Notes under the pieces: model-generated
What the model was told of the DNA's origin: nothing
Database searches by the model: none
What the model saw: only the letters and a program-made list of their open reading frames with translations
Source of the DNA: Neisseria dentiae
GTDB lineage: Bacteria > Pseudomonadota > Gammaproteobacteria > Burkholderiales > Neisseriaceae
Length of the DNA stretch: 64,000 nucleotides
NCBI RefSeq assembly: GCF_024580525.1
Contig: NZ_JANIKQ010000012.1
Location: 29,894 to 93,893, forward strand
Reading direction: 5' to 3'
Made by a program: the position numbers and the translations under genes
Shown: in pieces, positions 31,227-40,491 of the stretch
How the letters are laid out: each line of letters opens with the position of its first letter
How positions within the stretch are numbered: position 1 is the stretch's first letter

Positions 31227-31237
31227 GCTATCGGGGA
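31162..31237 (-). tRNA. tRNA-Asn (anticodon GTT)
   Basis: A 76-base cloverleaf on the minus strand: it begins TCCCCGATAGCTCAGT (D arm AGCTCAGTCGGTAGAGC), the anticodon GTT is at 31202-31204, the T arm is GGTTCGAGCCC-like, and it ends GGGGAGCCA with an encoded CCA. Its 3' end is the attachment site of the element. The right att site is therefore here; the left one lies beyond the window. Confidence 0.97.
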
Positions 31238-31410
31238 AGAAGCGTGCATTATAACGCGGCTTTGGGAAGTGTCAATATTTTTACGCCGTTTTTTTTACTG
31301 AAAACATCAATAAATTGAATTGTAAAAACATTTAACCGATGCCCGTTACAGGCCGTCTGAAAAACACCCCGCACAAAGCATGCGGGGTGTTTTTTTCAAC
31401 CGGAGATTAT

Positions 31411-31617
31411 TCAGCAACAACGACCGCCGGAAGCACCACTGCGGCGCTTGCTGCAATAATCCTGAAACTGCAATTCGGTCATCACGGGTGCGTTTGGATT
31501 ATGCTTGCGTTGCCGGGCCACATAGTTTTGATAGTCCGGCATTCCGGCCATCAGGCCGGCGGTAAGGCGGACAGTTTTCCAAGCACGCTTGATGCGTTGC
31601 AGCAGGTTAGGATTCAT
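31411..31617 (-). CDS. ybdD: YbdD/YjiX-type small protein of the first cstA operon
   Basis: A 68-aa protein with the family block GMPDYQNYVARQRKHNP and the end LQFQDYCSKR. YbdD-family proteins are encoded next to CstA/BtsT pyruvate transporters and are needed with them. It overlaps the cstA end by 11 bases. The C-terminus GGRCC is rich in Gly/Cys. Confidence 0.85.
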   Translation of the reverse strand: MNPNLLQRIKRAWKTVRLTAGLMAGMPDYQNYVARQRKHNPNAPVMTELQFQDYCSKRRSGASGGRCC

Positions 31618-33679
31618 TTTGCTGAACCTCGTTACGGTAAACAGGCGGAACTTCTTTGGCGGTGGGCCAAGCCACTTTACGCGCTTTCAGGGCAACACGC
31701 AATCCGTATACGGCCACGATTACCACCACCGACAGGAAAATCACGGTCAAGCCTGAGTTTACATAGTCGTTGAAGGCAATGCGGCTCATTTGAGCAAGGT
31801 CTTTGGCGGGAGCCAGCACTTCGCCGCGCGAAGCGGCTTCGTTGAATTTGGCCGCGTGCGACAAGAAACCGATTTTCGGATCGCTGTGGAACAGTTTTTG
31901 CAAGCTGGCATAGCAGGTTACAAACAACAGCAGCAATGCGGGCACCAGCGATACCCATACATAGCGTTCGCGCTTCATTTTCACCAGCACCACACTCACC
32001 ATAATCAACGCCACGCCGGCCAGCATTTGGTTGCCGATACCGAACAGCGGCCATAAAGAGTTGATGCCGCCCAAAGGATCGGTTACGCCGGTGTAAAGGA
32101 AATATCCCCACAAGCCTACAGCCATTAAGGTGGCAATCAGGTTGGCGGGCAGACTATCGGTGTTGCCGAAAGGTTTGATGAAAATGCCGCCTAAATCTTG
32201 AATCATAAAGCGTGCCACGCGGGTGCCCGCATCAACGGCGGTTAAGATGAACAGAGCCTCAAACAAGAGTGCGAAGTGATACCAGAAAGCCATCATACCG
32301 GGGCCGGAAATCAGCTGGCTCATGATATTGGCCATGCCGACCGCCAATGTGGGCGCACCGCCCGCGCGGGAAAGAATGGTATGTTCACCCACGTCTTTCG
32401 CCATTTGCAGCAAGGTGGCTTCTTGTACGGGGAAGCCTAACTGATTGGTAATTACCTGTGCGGCATTGGCGGCATCGGTGCCGATCAGCGCGGTGGGGCT
32501 GTTCATGGCGAAATATACGCCGGGGTCGAGCGAAGCGGCGGCGGCCAGCGCCATAATCGCTACAAAGCTTTCCATCAGCATACCACCGTAACCGATCATG
32601 CGCACATGGGTTTCGTTTTCAACCATTTTCGGCGTGGTGCCTGAAGAAATCAGGGCATGGAAACCGGAAACGGCACCGCAGGCGATGGTAATGAACAGGA
32701 AGGGGAACAGGTCGCCCGAAAATACGGGGCCGGTGCCGTCGATAAACTTGGTTACCGCGGGCATCTGCAAGGCAGGGCCGACAATCACGATGCCGATAGC
32801 CAATGCGATAATCGTGCCGATTTTCAGGAAAGTGGAAAGATAATCACGCGGGGTCAGCAGCAGCCAAACCGGCAATACGGCGGCTACGAAGCCGTAAATC
32901 ATAATCGCCCAAGTGAGTTGTACGCCGTCCATATCGAAGATATGGGCAAACGAGCTTTGTGCCACGTCTTCACCGAACACAATCGCACACATCAGCAAAA
33001 TAAAGCCGACAATCGAAATCTCGCCGATTTTGCCGGGGCGGATGTAACGGGTGTAGATGCCCATAAACAGGGCAATCGGAATGGTGGCGGCGATGGTAAA
33101 TGTGCCCCACGGGCTGTGCACCAGCGCTTTCACCACAATCAGTGCCAACACGGCCATGATGATAACCATGATCATCAAAATACCGATGGATGCAATCACA
33201 CCGGCCACCGTGCCCAGCTCCTGTTTTACGATATCGCCCAGCGATTTGCCGTCGCGGCGCATCGACACGAACAGCACCATCATATCTTGAACGGCGCCGG
33301 CAAATACCACGCCAAAGATAATCCACAACGTGCCGGGCAGATAACCCATTTGCGCGGCAAGCACCGGACCGACCAGCGGCCCCGCACCGGCGATGGCGGC
33401 GAAGTGGTGGCCGAACAATACGCCTTTGTGGGTGGGCACATAGTCCAAACCGTCGTTGTGCCGCTCGGCAGGGGTAAGCCGGTTGGCATCGAGTTGCGCT
33501 ACGTTTTTGGCAATATACAGGCTGTAAAAACGATAGGCGATGCAGTAAACGGAAACGGCGGCGATAACCATCCATACCGCATTAACCTGCTCGCCGCGAC
33601 TTAGGGCCAATGTGGTAAATGCGGCCAAACCGACCAATACCACAATGCCCCACAGTAGAAACGATTTAAGCTGTTTCAT
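31607..33679 (-). CDS. cstA: Carbon starvation protein CstA (copy 1)
   Basis: CstA proteins take up pyruvate and/or peptides at the inner membrane. The 690-aa product begins MKQLKSFLLWGIVVLVGLAAF and has 16-18 hydrophobic helices, the DYVPTHKGVLFGHHFAAIAG block near residues 60-85 and GTTPKMVENETHVRMIGYGG near 360. The ATG at 33679 is the start shared with the second copy. It forms an operon with ybdD and is a close paralog of the operon at 34035-36297. Confidence 0.95.
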   Translation of the reverse strand: MKQLKSFLLWGIVVLVGLAAFTTLALSRGEQVNAVWMVIAAVSVYCIAYRFYSLYIAKNVAQLDANRLTPAERHNDGLDYVPTHKGVLFGHHFAAIAGAGPLVGPVLAAQMGYLPGTLWIIFGVVFAGAVQDMMVLFVSMRRDGKSLGDIVKQELGTVAGVIASIGILMIMVIIMAVLALIVVKALVHSPWGTFTIAATIPIALFMGIYTRYIRPGKIGEISIVGFILLMCAIVFGEDVAQSSFAHIFDMDGVQLTWAIMIYGFVAAVLPVWLLLTPRDYLSTFLKIGTIIALAIGIVIVGPALQMPAVTKFIDGTGPVFSGDLFPFLFITIACGAVSGFHALISSGTTPKMVENETHVRMIGYGGMLMESFVAIMALAAAASLDPGVYFAMNSPTALIGTDAANAAQVITNQLGFPVQEATLLQMAKDVGEHTILSRAGGAPTLAVGMANIMSQLISGPGMMAFWYHFALLFEALFILTAVDAGTRVARFMIQDLGGIFIKPFGNTDSLPANLIATLMAVGLWGYFLYTGVTDPLGGINSLWPLFGIGNQMLAGVALIMVSVVLVKMKRERYVWVSLVPALLLLFVTCYASLQKLFHSDPKIGFLSHAAKFNEAASRGEVLAPAKDLAQMSRIAFNDYVNSGLTVIFLSVVVIVAVYGLRVALKARKVAWPTAKEVPPVYRNEVQQNES

Positions 33680-34034
33680 AAAGACCTCACGGGGTTGTTG
33701 AGAGTGGATAAAAAATAAATTTAAAACTTGGAAGCTCGTTAATAAAAATGTAATGTGATGTAATGTTTTATGAAGGCAGCGGAAGACTAACATATTTGCA
33801 CAAAATGATGTGGGGTTTTAACAAAAAGAAATGTAGCCTGTTTGAGTCAGGTCAAAATCGAAATGAATAAAAGCCTGTTGAAATAAAAAATGCCATAAAA
33901 ATATCAACAGGCAATGATTTGATGTTTGCAGAGGCCGTCTGAAAAGCGCAGCCAGCGGTTTTGCAAAGCAGCAATGAAAAACACACAGCAAAAACACCCC
34001 GTTTTCAGCGGGGTGTTTTTTGGTATTTTCAGCA
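33680..34034. other. Intergenic region between the two cstA operons
   Basis: About 355 bases, AT-rich near cstA copy 1 (probable promoter, 33700-33790), with an inverted repeat of CCTGTTGA type (33870-33912) and an AAACACCCCG...CGGGGTGTTTTT terminator at 33991-34020 that closes the second operon. No RNA gene or further ORF is visible. Confidence 0.7.
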
Positions 34035-34235
34035 TTAACAACAGCGGCCGTTACGCCTGTTGTGGCAATAGTCGAGAAACTCGAGTTCGGTCATCACCGG
34101 GGCGGCGGGGTTATGCCTGCGCTGCTGCATAACGTAATAGTCGTAATCCGGAATGCCTGCCATATAGTAGGCGAAAATACGAATCTTTTTGTAAAAGGTT
34201 TTCAGACGGCCTGTATGATCAGTTTTGCGCTTCAT
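34035..34235 (-). CDS. ybdD: YbdD/YjiX-type small protein of the second cstA operon
   Basis: A 66-aa paralog of the 31411 gene: GIPDYDYYVMQQRRHNPAAP and MTELEFLDYCHNRRNGRCC. It overlaps the end of the second cstA by 17 bases, the same arrangement as in the first operon. An uptake sequence lies in the overlap. Confidence 0.85.
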   Translation of the reverse strand: MKRKTDHTGRLKTFYKKIRIFAYYMAGIPDYDYYVMQQRRHNPAAPVMTELEFLDYCHNRRNGRCC

Positions 34236-36297
34236 GGGTTTGCACCTCGTTGCGGTAAACTGCAGGAACTTCTTTAGCGGTAGGCCAAGCCACTTTCCGT
34301 GCTTTCAAGGCCACTCTCAAACCGTAAACCGCGATAAAAAGCACCACGGCGAGAAACGCCACCGCCAGGCCGGAATTAACATAATCGTTAAGCACAATCT
34401 GATTCATCTGCGCCAAGTCTTTGGCCGGCGACAAGATTTTTCCGGCAGCGGCAGCTTCGCGGTATTGCGCCGCATGAGCGATGAAGCTCACGCGCGTATC
34501 AGATTCAAACAGTTTTTGCAGGCACGCCACGGTGGTAACTACCAAAAGACCGAGAGCCGGGATAAGCGACACCCACACGAAACGGTCTTTTTTCATTTTC
34601 ACCAACACCACGCTCACCATAATCAAAGCAATACCGGCAAGCATCTGGTTACCGATGCCGAACAGAGGCCATAATGAGTTGATGCCGCCCAAAGGATCGG
34701 TTACGCCTGTGTAGAGAAAATAACCCCACGAACCCACGGCCAGCACGGTAGCAACCAAGTTGGCGGGAATATTGCCGGAATTACCCAACGGTTTGATGAA
34801 AATACCGAGCAAATCCTGATACATAAAGCGTGATACGCGGGTACCGGCATCAACGGCGGTAAGAATGAACAATGCTTCGAACAACAGCGCAAAGTGATAC
34901 CAGAAAGCCATCATGGTTTCACCGGGAATCAGGCGGCTCATGATATGTGCCATGCCCACCGCCAGCGTAGGCGCACCACCCGCACGGGAAAGAATGGTAT
35001 GCTCGCCCACTTCGCGTGCCGTATTGGCCAGCGTGGCGGCATCAACCGGAATCTGCAAATGGGTGGTGATGGCTTGCGCCGCCGTGGCCGGGTCGGTTCC
35101 GATAAGTGCGGCCGGGCTGTTCATGGCGAAATAAACGCCCGGTTCCAAGCAAGCGGCAGCAGCCAGCGCCATAATCGCTACAAAACTTTCCATCAGCATA
35201 CCGCCATAACCGATCATACGCACATTCACTTCATTATCAATCATTTTCGGCGTCGTGCCCGAAGCAATCAGCGCATGGAAACCGGAGACGGCACCACAGG
35301 CGATGGTGATAAACAGAAACGGAAACAGCTTGCCGGAAAACACCGGACCGGAGCCGTCGATAAAATGCGTGACGGCAGGCATACGCAGCTCAGGCCCTAC
35401 TATGATAATGCCAAAAGCCAGCGCCATAATCGTGCCGATTTTCAGGAAAGTAGACAGAAAGTCGCGCGGAGTCATCAACAGCCATACCGGCAGCAAAGAA
35501 GAAATGGTGCCGTAGGCCATCATAAAAATAGCCAATTGCACGCCATTGAGATCGAACCAATGTCCGATGGAGCTTTGAGCCACCACATCGCCGTAAATCA
35601 CCGCCAGCATCAGAGCGATAAAGCCGACAATAGCGATTTCACCGATTTTGCCGGGGCGGATATAGCGGCTGTAAATGCCCATGGTCAGCGCAATCGGCAC
35701 GGTAACGACAATGGTGAACGTGCCCCACGGGCTGTGGGTTAGTGCCTTCACCACAATCAGCGCCAGCACGGAAGTGATGATGATCATAATCATCAAAATA
35801 CCGATAGAGGCAATAATACCGGCAGTGGTGCCGAGTTCCTGCTTCACAATGTCGCCGAGCGATTTACCGTCGCGGCGCATCGACACAAACAGCACCATCA
35901 TATCCTGCACCGCACCGGCCAATACCACGCCGAAGATAATCCACAACGTGCCGGGCAGGTAACCCATTTGCGCGGCAAGCACCGGGCCGACCAGCGGCCC
36001 CGCGCCGGCGATGGCGGCAAAGTGGTGGCCGAACAATACGCCCTTACGGGTAGGCACATAATCCACACCGTTGTTATGGCGTTCTGCCGGCGTCATACGT
36101 TCGCTGTCCAGCTCGAGAATGTTTTTTGCAATATAAAGGCTGTAAAACCGGTAAGCGATACAATATACGGACACAGCGGCAACAATCATCCACACCGCAT
36201 TCACATGTTCGCCGCGGTGCAGGGCCAATGTGGTAAAGGCCGCAACACCAACCAACACCACCAAGCCCCAAATTAGAAACGCTTTCAGCTGTTTCAT
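34219..36297 (-). CDS. cstA: Carbon starvation protein CstA (copy 2)
   Basis: A 692-aa transporter very similar to copy 1 (for example DYVPTRKGVLFGHHFAAIAG, GTTPKMIDNEVNVRMIGYGG and AGGAPTLAVGMAHIMS), with differences spread over the length. Tandem paralogs of the whole cstA-ybdD operon suggest an old duplication followed by divergence, possibly with different substrates or expression. The neighbourhood (butanediol dehydrogenase) fits pyruvate metabolism. Confidence 0.95.
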   Translation of the reverse strand: MKQLKAFLIWGLVVLVGVAAFTTLALHRGEHVNAVWMIVAAVSVYCIAYRFYSLYIAKNILELDSERMTPAERHNNGVDYVPTRKGVLFGHHFAAIAGAGPLVGPVLAAQMGYLPGTLWIIFGVVLAGAVQDMMVLFVSMRRDGKSLGDIVKQELGTTAGIIASIGILMIMIIITSVLALIVVKALTHSPWGTFTIVVTVPIALTMGIYSRYIRPGKIGEIAIVGFIALMLAVIYGDVVAQSSIGHWFDLNGVQLAIFMMAYGTISSLLPVWLLMTPRDFLSTFLKIGTIMALAFGIIIVGPELRMPAVTHFIDGSGPVFSGKLFPFLFITIACGAVSGFHALIASGTTPKMIDNEVNVRMIGYGGMLMESFVAIMALAAAACLEPGVYFAMNSPAALIGTDPATAAQAITTHLQIPVDAATLANTAREVGEHTILSRAGGAPTLAVGMAHIMSRLIPGETMMAFWYHFALLFEALFILTAVDAGTRVSRFMYQDLLGIFIKPLGNSGNIPANLVATVLAVGSWGYFLYTGVTDPLGGINSLWPLFGIGNQMLAGIALIMVSVVLVKMKKDRFVWVSLIPALGLLVVTTVACLQKLFESDTRVSFIAHAAQYREAAAAGKILSPAKDLAQMNQIVLNDYVNSGLAVAFLAVVLFIAVYGLRVALKARKVAWPTAKEVPAVYRNEVQTHEAQN

Positions 36298-36658
36298 GGC
36301 GCTTCCTTACTAGATTAACAATTTCAATATTAAATAAAACTAAATAAAAAATTCAATCAGATAAAAATGAAAATTTATTTAACCGTTTTTTAAATTTCGA
36401 GAAATGTTAACATATTCATAAAATAAGGATGCGTGCTTTTCAGTACAATGTCGCAGGTTGTTGCTTTATATCAAACAGATTGAAATCTTAACAAAACACC
36501 TTTTCGCTCAATGCTCTAACCCCAGCCCGAAATCTTTGCAAAATCCGCCCATAAAAAATCCTCTAAACTCCAACATCAGCCGCGAATGGGAATTTACGCG
36601 AATGGGAATTTAGAGGACGCGGGGGATTTACCACCCCGCCTGTTCAGGCACAAACTGC
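36298..36658. other. Intergenic region with a 16-bp tandem duplication
   Basis: AT-rich promoter DNA of cstA copy 2 (36300-36440) is followed by a perfect 16-bp tandem repeat (CGCGAATGGGAATTTA at 36581-36596 and 36597-36612), flanked by the inverted words CTCTAAA and TTTAGAG. No gene is visible. Confidence 0.7.
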
Positions 36659-37723
36659 TTACAGATTCGGGTTCACGATAATCTTAACCGCCGATTCGTT
36701 ATTGTGAATCAAGCGCTCGAAACCTTCGGAAATCAGCTCGTCGAGTTTGATGCGCTGGGTAATGAAGGGGGCCAAATTGATTTTGCCTTCTTCCACCAGT
36801 TTGATGGTTTCCTGATGGTCGTTGCAGTAGGCGATGGTTCCACGAATATCCAGCTCTTTCATCACCACACTATGTACGCTTACGGTGGCCGGGTGACTCC
36901 AAATCGACACAATCACCACCACTGCGGTGGGTTTGCACGCTTCAACCAGCGTATCCAGCACTTTATTCACGCTGGAGCACTCGAAAGCCACGTCCACGCC
37001 TTCGCCGTTGGTAATTTTTTTCACTTCTTCCACCACATCCACTTGGGAAGGGTCGAGAATATAATCGGCCACGCCAGATTCGCGGGCTTTGTCTTTGCGC
37101 GCGGCGCTCAGTTCGGTGATGATCACTTTCAAGCCTTTGGCTTTCAGAATCGCGGCCAACAGCAAGCCGATGGGGCCTGCGCCGCCCACCAAGGCAACAT
37201 CACCCGCTTTGGCACCGCTGCGCACAAACGCATGGTGGCCTACCGATAAAGGTTCGATCAAAGCCGCTTGATCCAGCGGGATTTTGTCGGAAATCGGGTG
37301 CACCCAACGGCGTTTGACGGCGATTTTTTCAGACAGGCCGCCGCCGCGTCCGCCCAAGCCGATGAAGTTCATGTTTTTAGACAAATGATAGTTGCTGCCG
37401 GGGCCGGTGGGCACATCGTCGGCCACGATATAGGGTTCGACCACCACATGCTGGCCGACTTCAATATCGTCCACGCCCTCGCCCACGGCATACACCACGC
37501 CGGAAAACTCGTGGCCCATGGTAACGGGGGCGGATTCGCCGGAAATCGGGTGCGGATGGCCGCAAGGCGGGATGAAAATCGGCCCTTCCATAAATTCGTG
37601 CAAATCGGTGCCGCAAATGCCGCACCACGCCACTTTGATGCCTACCGTGCCGGGTTCGACGGTCGGCTCGGGAATATCTTCGATGCGGATATCGCCTTTA
37701 TCGTAAAAACGGGCTGCTTTCAT
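36659..37723 (-). CDS. bdhA: (R,R)-butanediol dehydrogenase-type zinc alcohol dehydrogenase
   Basis: The 354-aa medium-chain dehydrogenase interconverts acetoin and 2,3-butanediol with NAD(H). Seen: catalytic zinc residues in WCGICGTDLHEF (Cys near 37) and MGHEFSG (His near 70), then EPLSVGHHAF, and the Rossmann motif VGGAGPIGLL near 178. The structural four-cysteine zinc lobe is absent, as in this subfamily. A GGAGGA site precedes the ATG. Acetoin-degradation genes lie 16 kb away in the same window, so the organism probably uses butanediol and acetoin. Confidence 0.88.
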   Translation of the reverse strand: MKAARFYDKGDIRIEDIPEPTVEPGTVGIKVAWCGICGTDLHEFMEGPIFIPPCGHPHPISGESAPVTMGHEFSGVVYAVGEGVDDIEVGQHVVVEPYIVADDVPTGPGSNYHLSKNMNFIGLGGRGGGLSEKIAVKRRWVHPISDKIPLDQAALIEPLSVGHHAFVRSGAKAGDVALVGGAGPIGLLLAAILKAKGLKVIITELSAARKDKARESGVADYILDPSQVDVVEEVKKITNGEGVDVAFECSSVNKVLDTLVEACKPTAVVVIVSIWSHPATVSVHSVVMKELDIRGTIAYCNDHQETIKLVEEGKINLAPFITQRIKLDELISEGFERLIHNNESAVKIIVNPNL

Positions 37724-37863
37724 GGGAGGACTCCTTTTGTTTGTGAAGAAGATTAATCGTGTGCCACACGGGGCTATTGAAGATTATACGCCTTTAACTT
37801 GAAACACTTACACCCGCTATTTTGTTAACTTTGGCTGATTCGGATTATATTTTGTTAAGGCTT

Positions 37864-37898
37864 CAGGCCGTCTGAAGAATATTTTTCAGACGGCCTGA
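37864..37898. terminator. Inverted DUS hairpin
   Basis: AGGCCGTCTGAA and TTCAGACGGCCT arms around a 9-base loop, upstream of the bdhA promoter. Confidence 0.6.
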
Positions 37899-37904
37899 AA
37901 TATA

Positions 37905-37952
37905 AAAAAACCGGAATCCGCCACCGTTGCAAACGGCGGATTCCGGTTTTTT
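37905..37952 (-). terminator. Strong terminator of the usp gene
   Basis: AAAACCGGAATCCGCC and GGCGGATTCCGGTTTT arms, 16 bp perfect, with A and T runs on both sides (bidirectional). Confidence 0.9.
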
Positions 37953-37973
37953 CAATCTGAATTATCAGGCGGT

Positions 37974-38441
37974 TTATTCCGCTTCGTCTTCCGTGCTGCG
38001 GATAACCAGCAGCGGCAGATGGCTTTGGCGCATCACGGTTTCGGCAAAGCTGCCCATCAGCAGGTGCATCAGGCCGCTGCGGCCGTGGGTGCCCAAAACC
38101 AGCAGGTCGGCACCTTGCGCATCGGCGTAATCCACCAGCTCCTGCGCCATTTCGCGCGCGCCTTTGTTGGCCACCAGCAGGTGTTTCACCACATCGGCCA
38201 CGCCCTGCTCTTTGGCGCTGTTTTCGGCAAAATCCAGCACTTCGTTGCCCTGTGCCACGGCGGCGGCTTCGTAGCTTTCGTGTTGTAAAAATTCGGGAGC
38301 CAGCGCCATATATTCGGCAGGGTTGGCAACGTGAACCAAAGTCAGCCGCGCATTGCCGAAACTTGCCAAATCGGCGGCGTGCTTCAAAGCGTTGAGGGAA
38401 GTCGCACTGCCGTCAACGGCAACAACCAAATGTTTATACAT
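37974..38441 (-). CDS. UspA-family universal stress protein
   Basis: A 155-aa single-domain protein: MYKHLVVAVDGSATSLNALK at the start and the ATP-binding motif VLGTHGRSGLMHLLMGSFAE near 120-140 (G-2x-G-9x-G-S type), so it belongs to the nucleotide-binding class. It supports survival under stress. A monocistronic unit with its own terminator. Confidence 0.92.
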   Translation of the reverse strand: MYKHLVVAVDGSATSLNALKHAADLASFGNARLTLVHVANPAEYMALAPEFLQHESYEAAAVAQGNEVLDFAENSAKEQGVADVVKHLLVANKGAREMAQELVDYADAQGADLLVLGTHGRSGLMHLLMGSFAETVMRQSHLPLLVIRSTEDEAE

Positions 38442-38576
38442 CGTCTTCTCCTTATTGAAGTGGTGTCAAACCGCCGGATTTCAGTCCAACTTTGCCGGCT
38501 TCATTGAAGTATAATACCGCTGCGCCGTTTTGGCAGCGTTTTTTTTATTGTGTTTGACTTATCACAAGGCAGAATC

Positions 38577-39368
38577 ATGCTAGACACCGCTTCCGTTTCT
38601 TCCCGCCGTTTCGGCGGCATCGCCCGCCTTTACGGCGAAGCCGCATTGCAGCGCTTCTCCGCCGCACACGTTTGCGTGGTAGGCGTGGGCGGCGTCGGCT
38701 CGTGGGCGGTGGAAGCGCTCGCACGCAGCGGCATCGGTTCATTAACGCTGGTGGACTTGGACAACGTGGCCGAATCCAACGTCAACCGCCAACTGCCCGC
38801 GCTCACGGCCGAATTCGGCAAAGCCAAGGTAACGGCGCTGCACGAACGCATTCTGCAAATCAACCCCGCCTGCCGCGTAACCGAAATCGAAGACTTTGTT
38901 ACCGAAGAAAACCTGCACGAAATTTTCAGACGGCCTTTCGATTTTGTTATCGACGCCATCGACCAAGTGCGCGTGAAAGCGGCGATGGCGGCTTATTTCG
39001 TGCAAAACGGCCAGCCGTTTGTGGTAAGCGGCGGCGCCGGCGGCCAGAAAAACCCGGCTTTAATCCAAACCGGCGATTTGAGCCGCGCCACCCACGACCC
39101 GCTGCTGGCCAACCTGCGCTACACCCTGCGCAAACGCTACGGCTTTCCGCGCGGCGGCGAAAAAATGCGCGTGCCGTGCGTGTTTTCCACCGAAAACATC
39201 ACCCCGCCGCAAACGGCCGAAGCGTGCGATGCCGATAATCTTTCAGACGGCCGCAACGCCCCGCAAGGTTTGTCGTGCGCGGGCTACGGCGCGAGCATGA
39301 TCGTTACCGCACCGTTCGGCCTTTATTGCGCGCAGGCCGCCATCGAACACATAGGAGCGAAAAAATGA
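38577..39368 (+). CDS. tcdA: tRNA threonylcarbamoyladenosine dehydratase
   Basis: TcdA cyclises t6A37 of tRNAs to ct6A with ATP. The 263-aa product has the E1-like Rossmann motif VVGVGGVGSWAVEALARSG near residues 33-51, LVDLDNVAESNVNRQ near 57-71 and DAIDQVRVKAAMA near 125. The ATG is preferred over an upstream TTG. An uptake sequence is embedded in the C-terminal coding part (NLSDGRN). It overlaps scpA by four bases. Confidence 0.92.
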   Translation: MLDTASVSSRRFGGIARLYGEAALQRFSAAHVCVVGVGGVGSWAVEALARSGIGSLTLVDLDNVAESNVNRQLPALTAEFGKAKVTALHERILQINPACRVTEIEDFVTEENLHEIFRRPFDFVIDAIDQVRVKAAMAAYFVQNGQPFVVSGGAGGQKNPALIQTGDLSRATHDPLLANLRYTLRKRYGFPRGGEKMRVPCVFSTENITPPQTAEACDADNLSDGRNAPQGLSCAGYGASMIVTAPFGLYCAQAAIEHIGAKK

Positions 39369-40237
39369 CGGCAACCGGCGAAAACCTGCAAAGGCCGTCT
39401 GAAAACGCCGTGGCGTGGATTTTCGGCCAACCTGTTACCGATGTGCCGCAGGATTTGTTTATCCCGCCCGACGCCCTGAAAGTGGTGCTGCACAGCTTTC
39501 AAGGGCCGCTGGATTTACTGCTTTATTTGATCCGCAAGCAGAATATCGACGTGCTCGATATTCCGATGATTAAAATCACCGAGCAGTATCTGCACTATAT
39601 CGCCCAAATGGAAGCCTATCAGTTTGATTTGGCTGCCGAATATTTATTGATGGCGGCGGTGCTGATAGAAATCAAATCGCGCCTGCTGCTGCCGCAGCCC
39701 GAAAACACGGAAGAAGGCGAAGAAGCCGACCCGCGTGCCGAGCTGGTGCGCCGCCTGCTGGCCTACGAGCAGATGAAGCTCGCCGCCGCCGGCCTCGACG
39801 CCCTGCCCCGCGCCGGCCGCGATTTCGCCTGGGCCTACCTGCCGCTGGAAATCGCCGTTGAAGCCAAACTGCCCGACGTGCACATCGCCGACCTTACCCA
39901 AGCGTGGCTGGGCATACTTTCCCGCGCCAAACACACCAAAAGCCACGCCGTGGTGCAAGACGCCGTGTCCGTGCGCGCGCAAATGTCGGCCATTCTGCGC
40001 CGCCTCAACATCCAAGGCGCCTGCCGCTTTTCGGAGCTGTTCAGGCCCGAACAAGGCGCGGTGTATGTGGTGGTGAACTTCATCGCCCTGCTCGAGCTGG
40101 CAAAAGAAGGCTTGGTGCGCATCGTGCAGCCCGAAAACTTCGCCGAAATCGAAATCCATGTGAAAGACGGCGGCGCACAAGAGCCGGAAAACGGCGAAAC
40201 GCTTTCAGACGGCCTGTTTGAAAAAGCAGAAAACTGA
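39365..40237 (+). CDS. scpA: Segregation and condensation protein A
   Basis: ScpA is the kleisin of the SMC-ScpAB complex, which organises the chromosome. The 290-aa product has the kleisin N-domain VVLHSFQGPLDLLLYLIRKQ near residues 39-58, then MIKITEQYLHYI and AAEYLLMAAVLIEIKSRLLL, and a C-terminal winged helix. Translation is coupled to tcdA by ATGA overlap. No scpB follows in this window. The N- and C-termini contain uptake sequences. Confidence 0.92.
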   Translation: MTATGENLQRPSENAVAWIFGQPVTDVPQDLFIPPDALKVVLHSFQGPLDLLLYLIRKQNIDVLDIPMIKITEQYLHYIAQMEAYQFDLAAEYLLMAAVLIEIKSRLLLPQPENTEEGEEADPRAELVRRLLAYEQMKLAAAGLDALPRAGRDFAWAYLPLEIAVEAKLPDVHIADLTQAWLGILSRAKHTKSHAVVQDAVSVRAQMSAILRRLNIQGACRFSELFRPEQGAVYVVVNFIALLELAKEGLVRIVQPENFAEIEIHVKDGGAQEPENGETLSDGLFEKAEN

Positions 40238-40278
40238 CCCGCTGCAAAACACTATACATTTAATTTTATTAACAGTTT

Positions 40279-40309
40279 CGTCATACTCGGGCTTGAACCA
40301 AGTATGACG
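40279..40309. repeat. Dispersed palindrome (TCGGGCTTGA family)
   Basis: CGTCATACT and AGTATGACG arms around CGGGCTTGAACCA. A member of the same family of small palindromes found near 41320, 57300 and 61115. Confidence 0.6.
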
Positions 40310-40491
40310 TATGTAATTCTTCTTAAGTTGATTGACTATATTCATACTGCCTGCGGCTTGCTGCCTTAAGAAACATCACCGTAAGTTTATCCCTTTGCGG
40401 CATCTCGAGGCCGTCTGAAAACCGGCTGTAAAAATTCTGTCATCAAAATGCTTTATCCTGCGCGGCAAACCCTATTATTCTGGAGAACACC

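Noticed and set aside
32657..33604. Plus-strand frame of 315 codons opposite cstA copy 1 (and a similar one of 282 codons opposite copy 2 at 34894-35742)
   Set aside because: They lie fully antisense to well-supported membrane transporters, are rich in His/Gln/Asn/Arg as is usual for shadows of GC-rich genes, and have no ribosome site.
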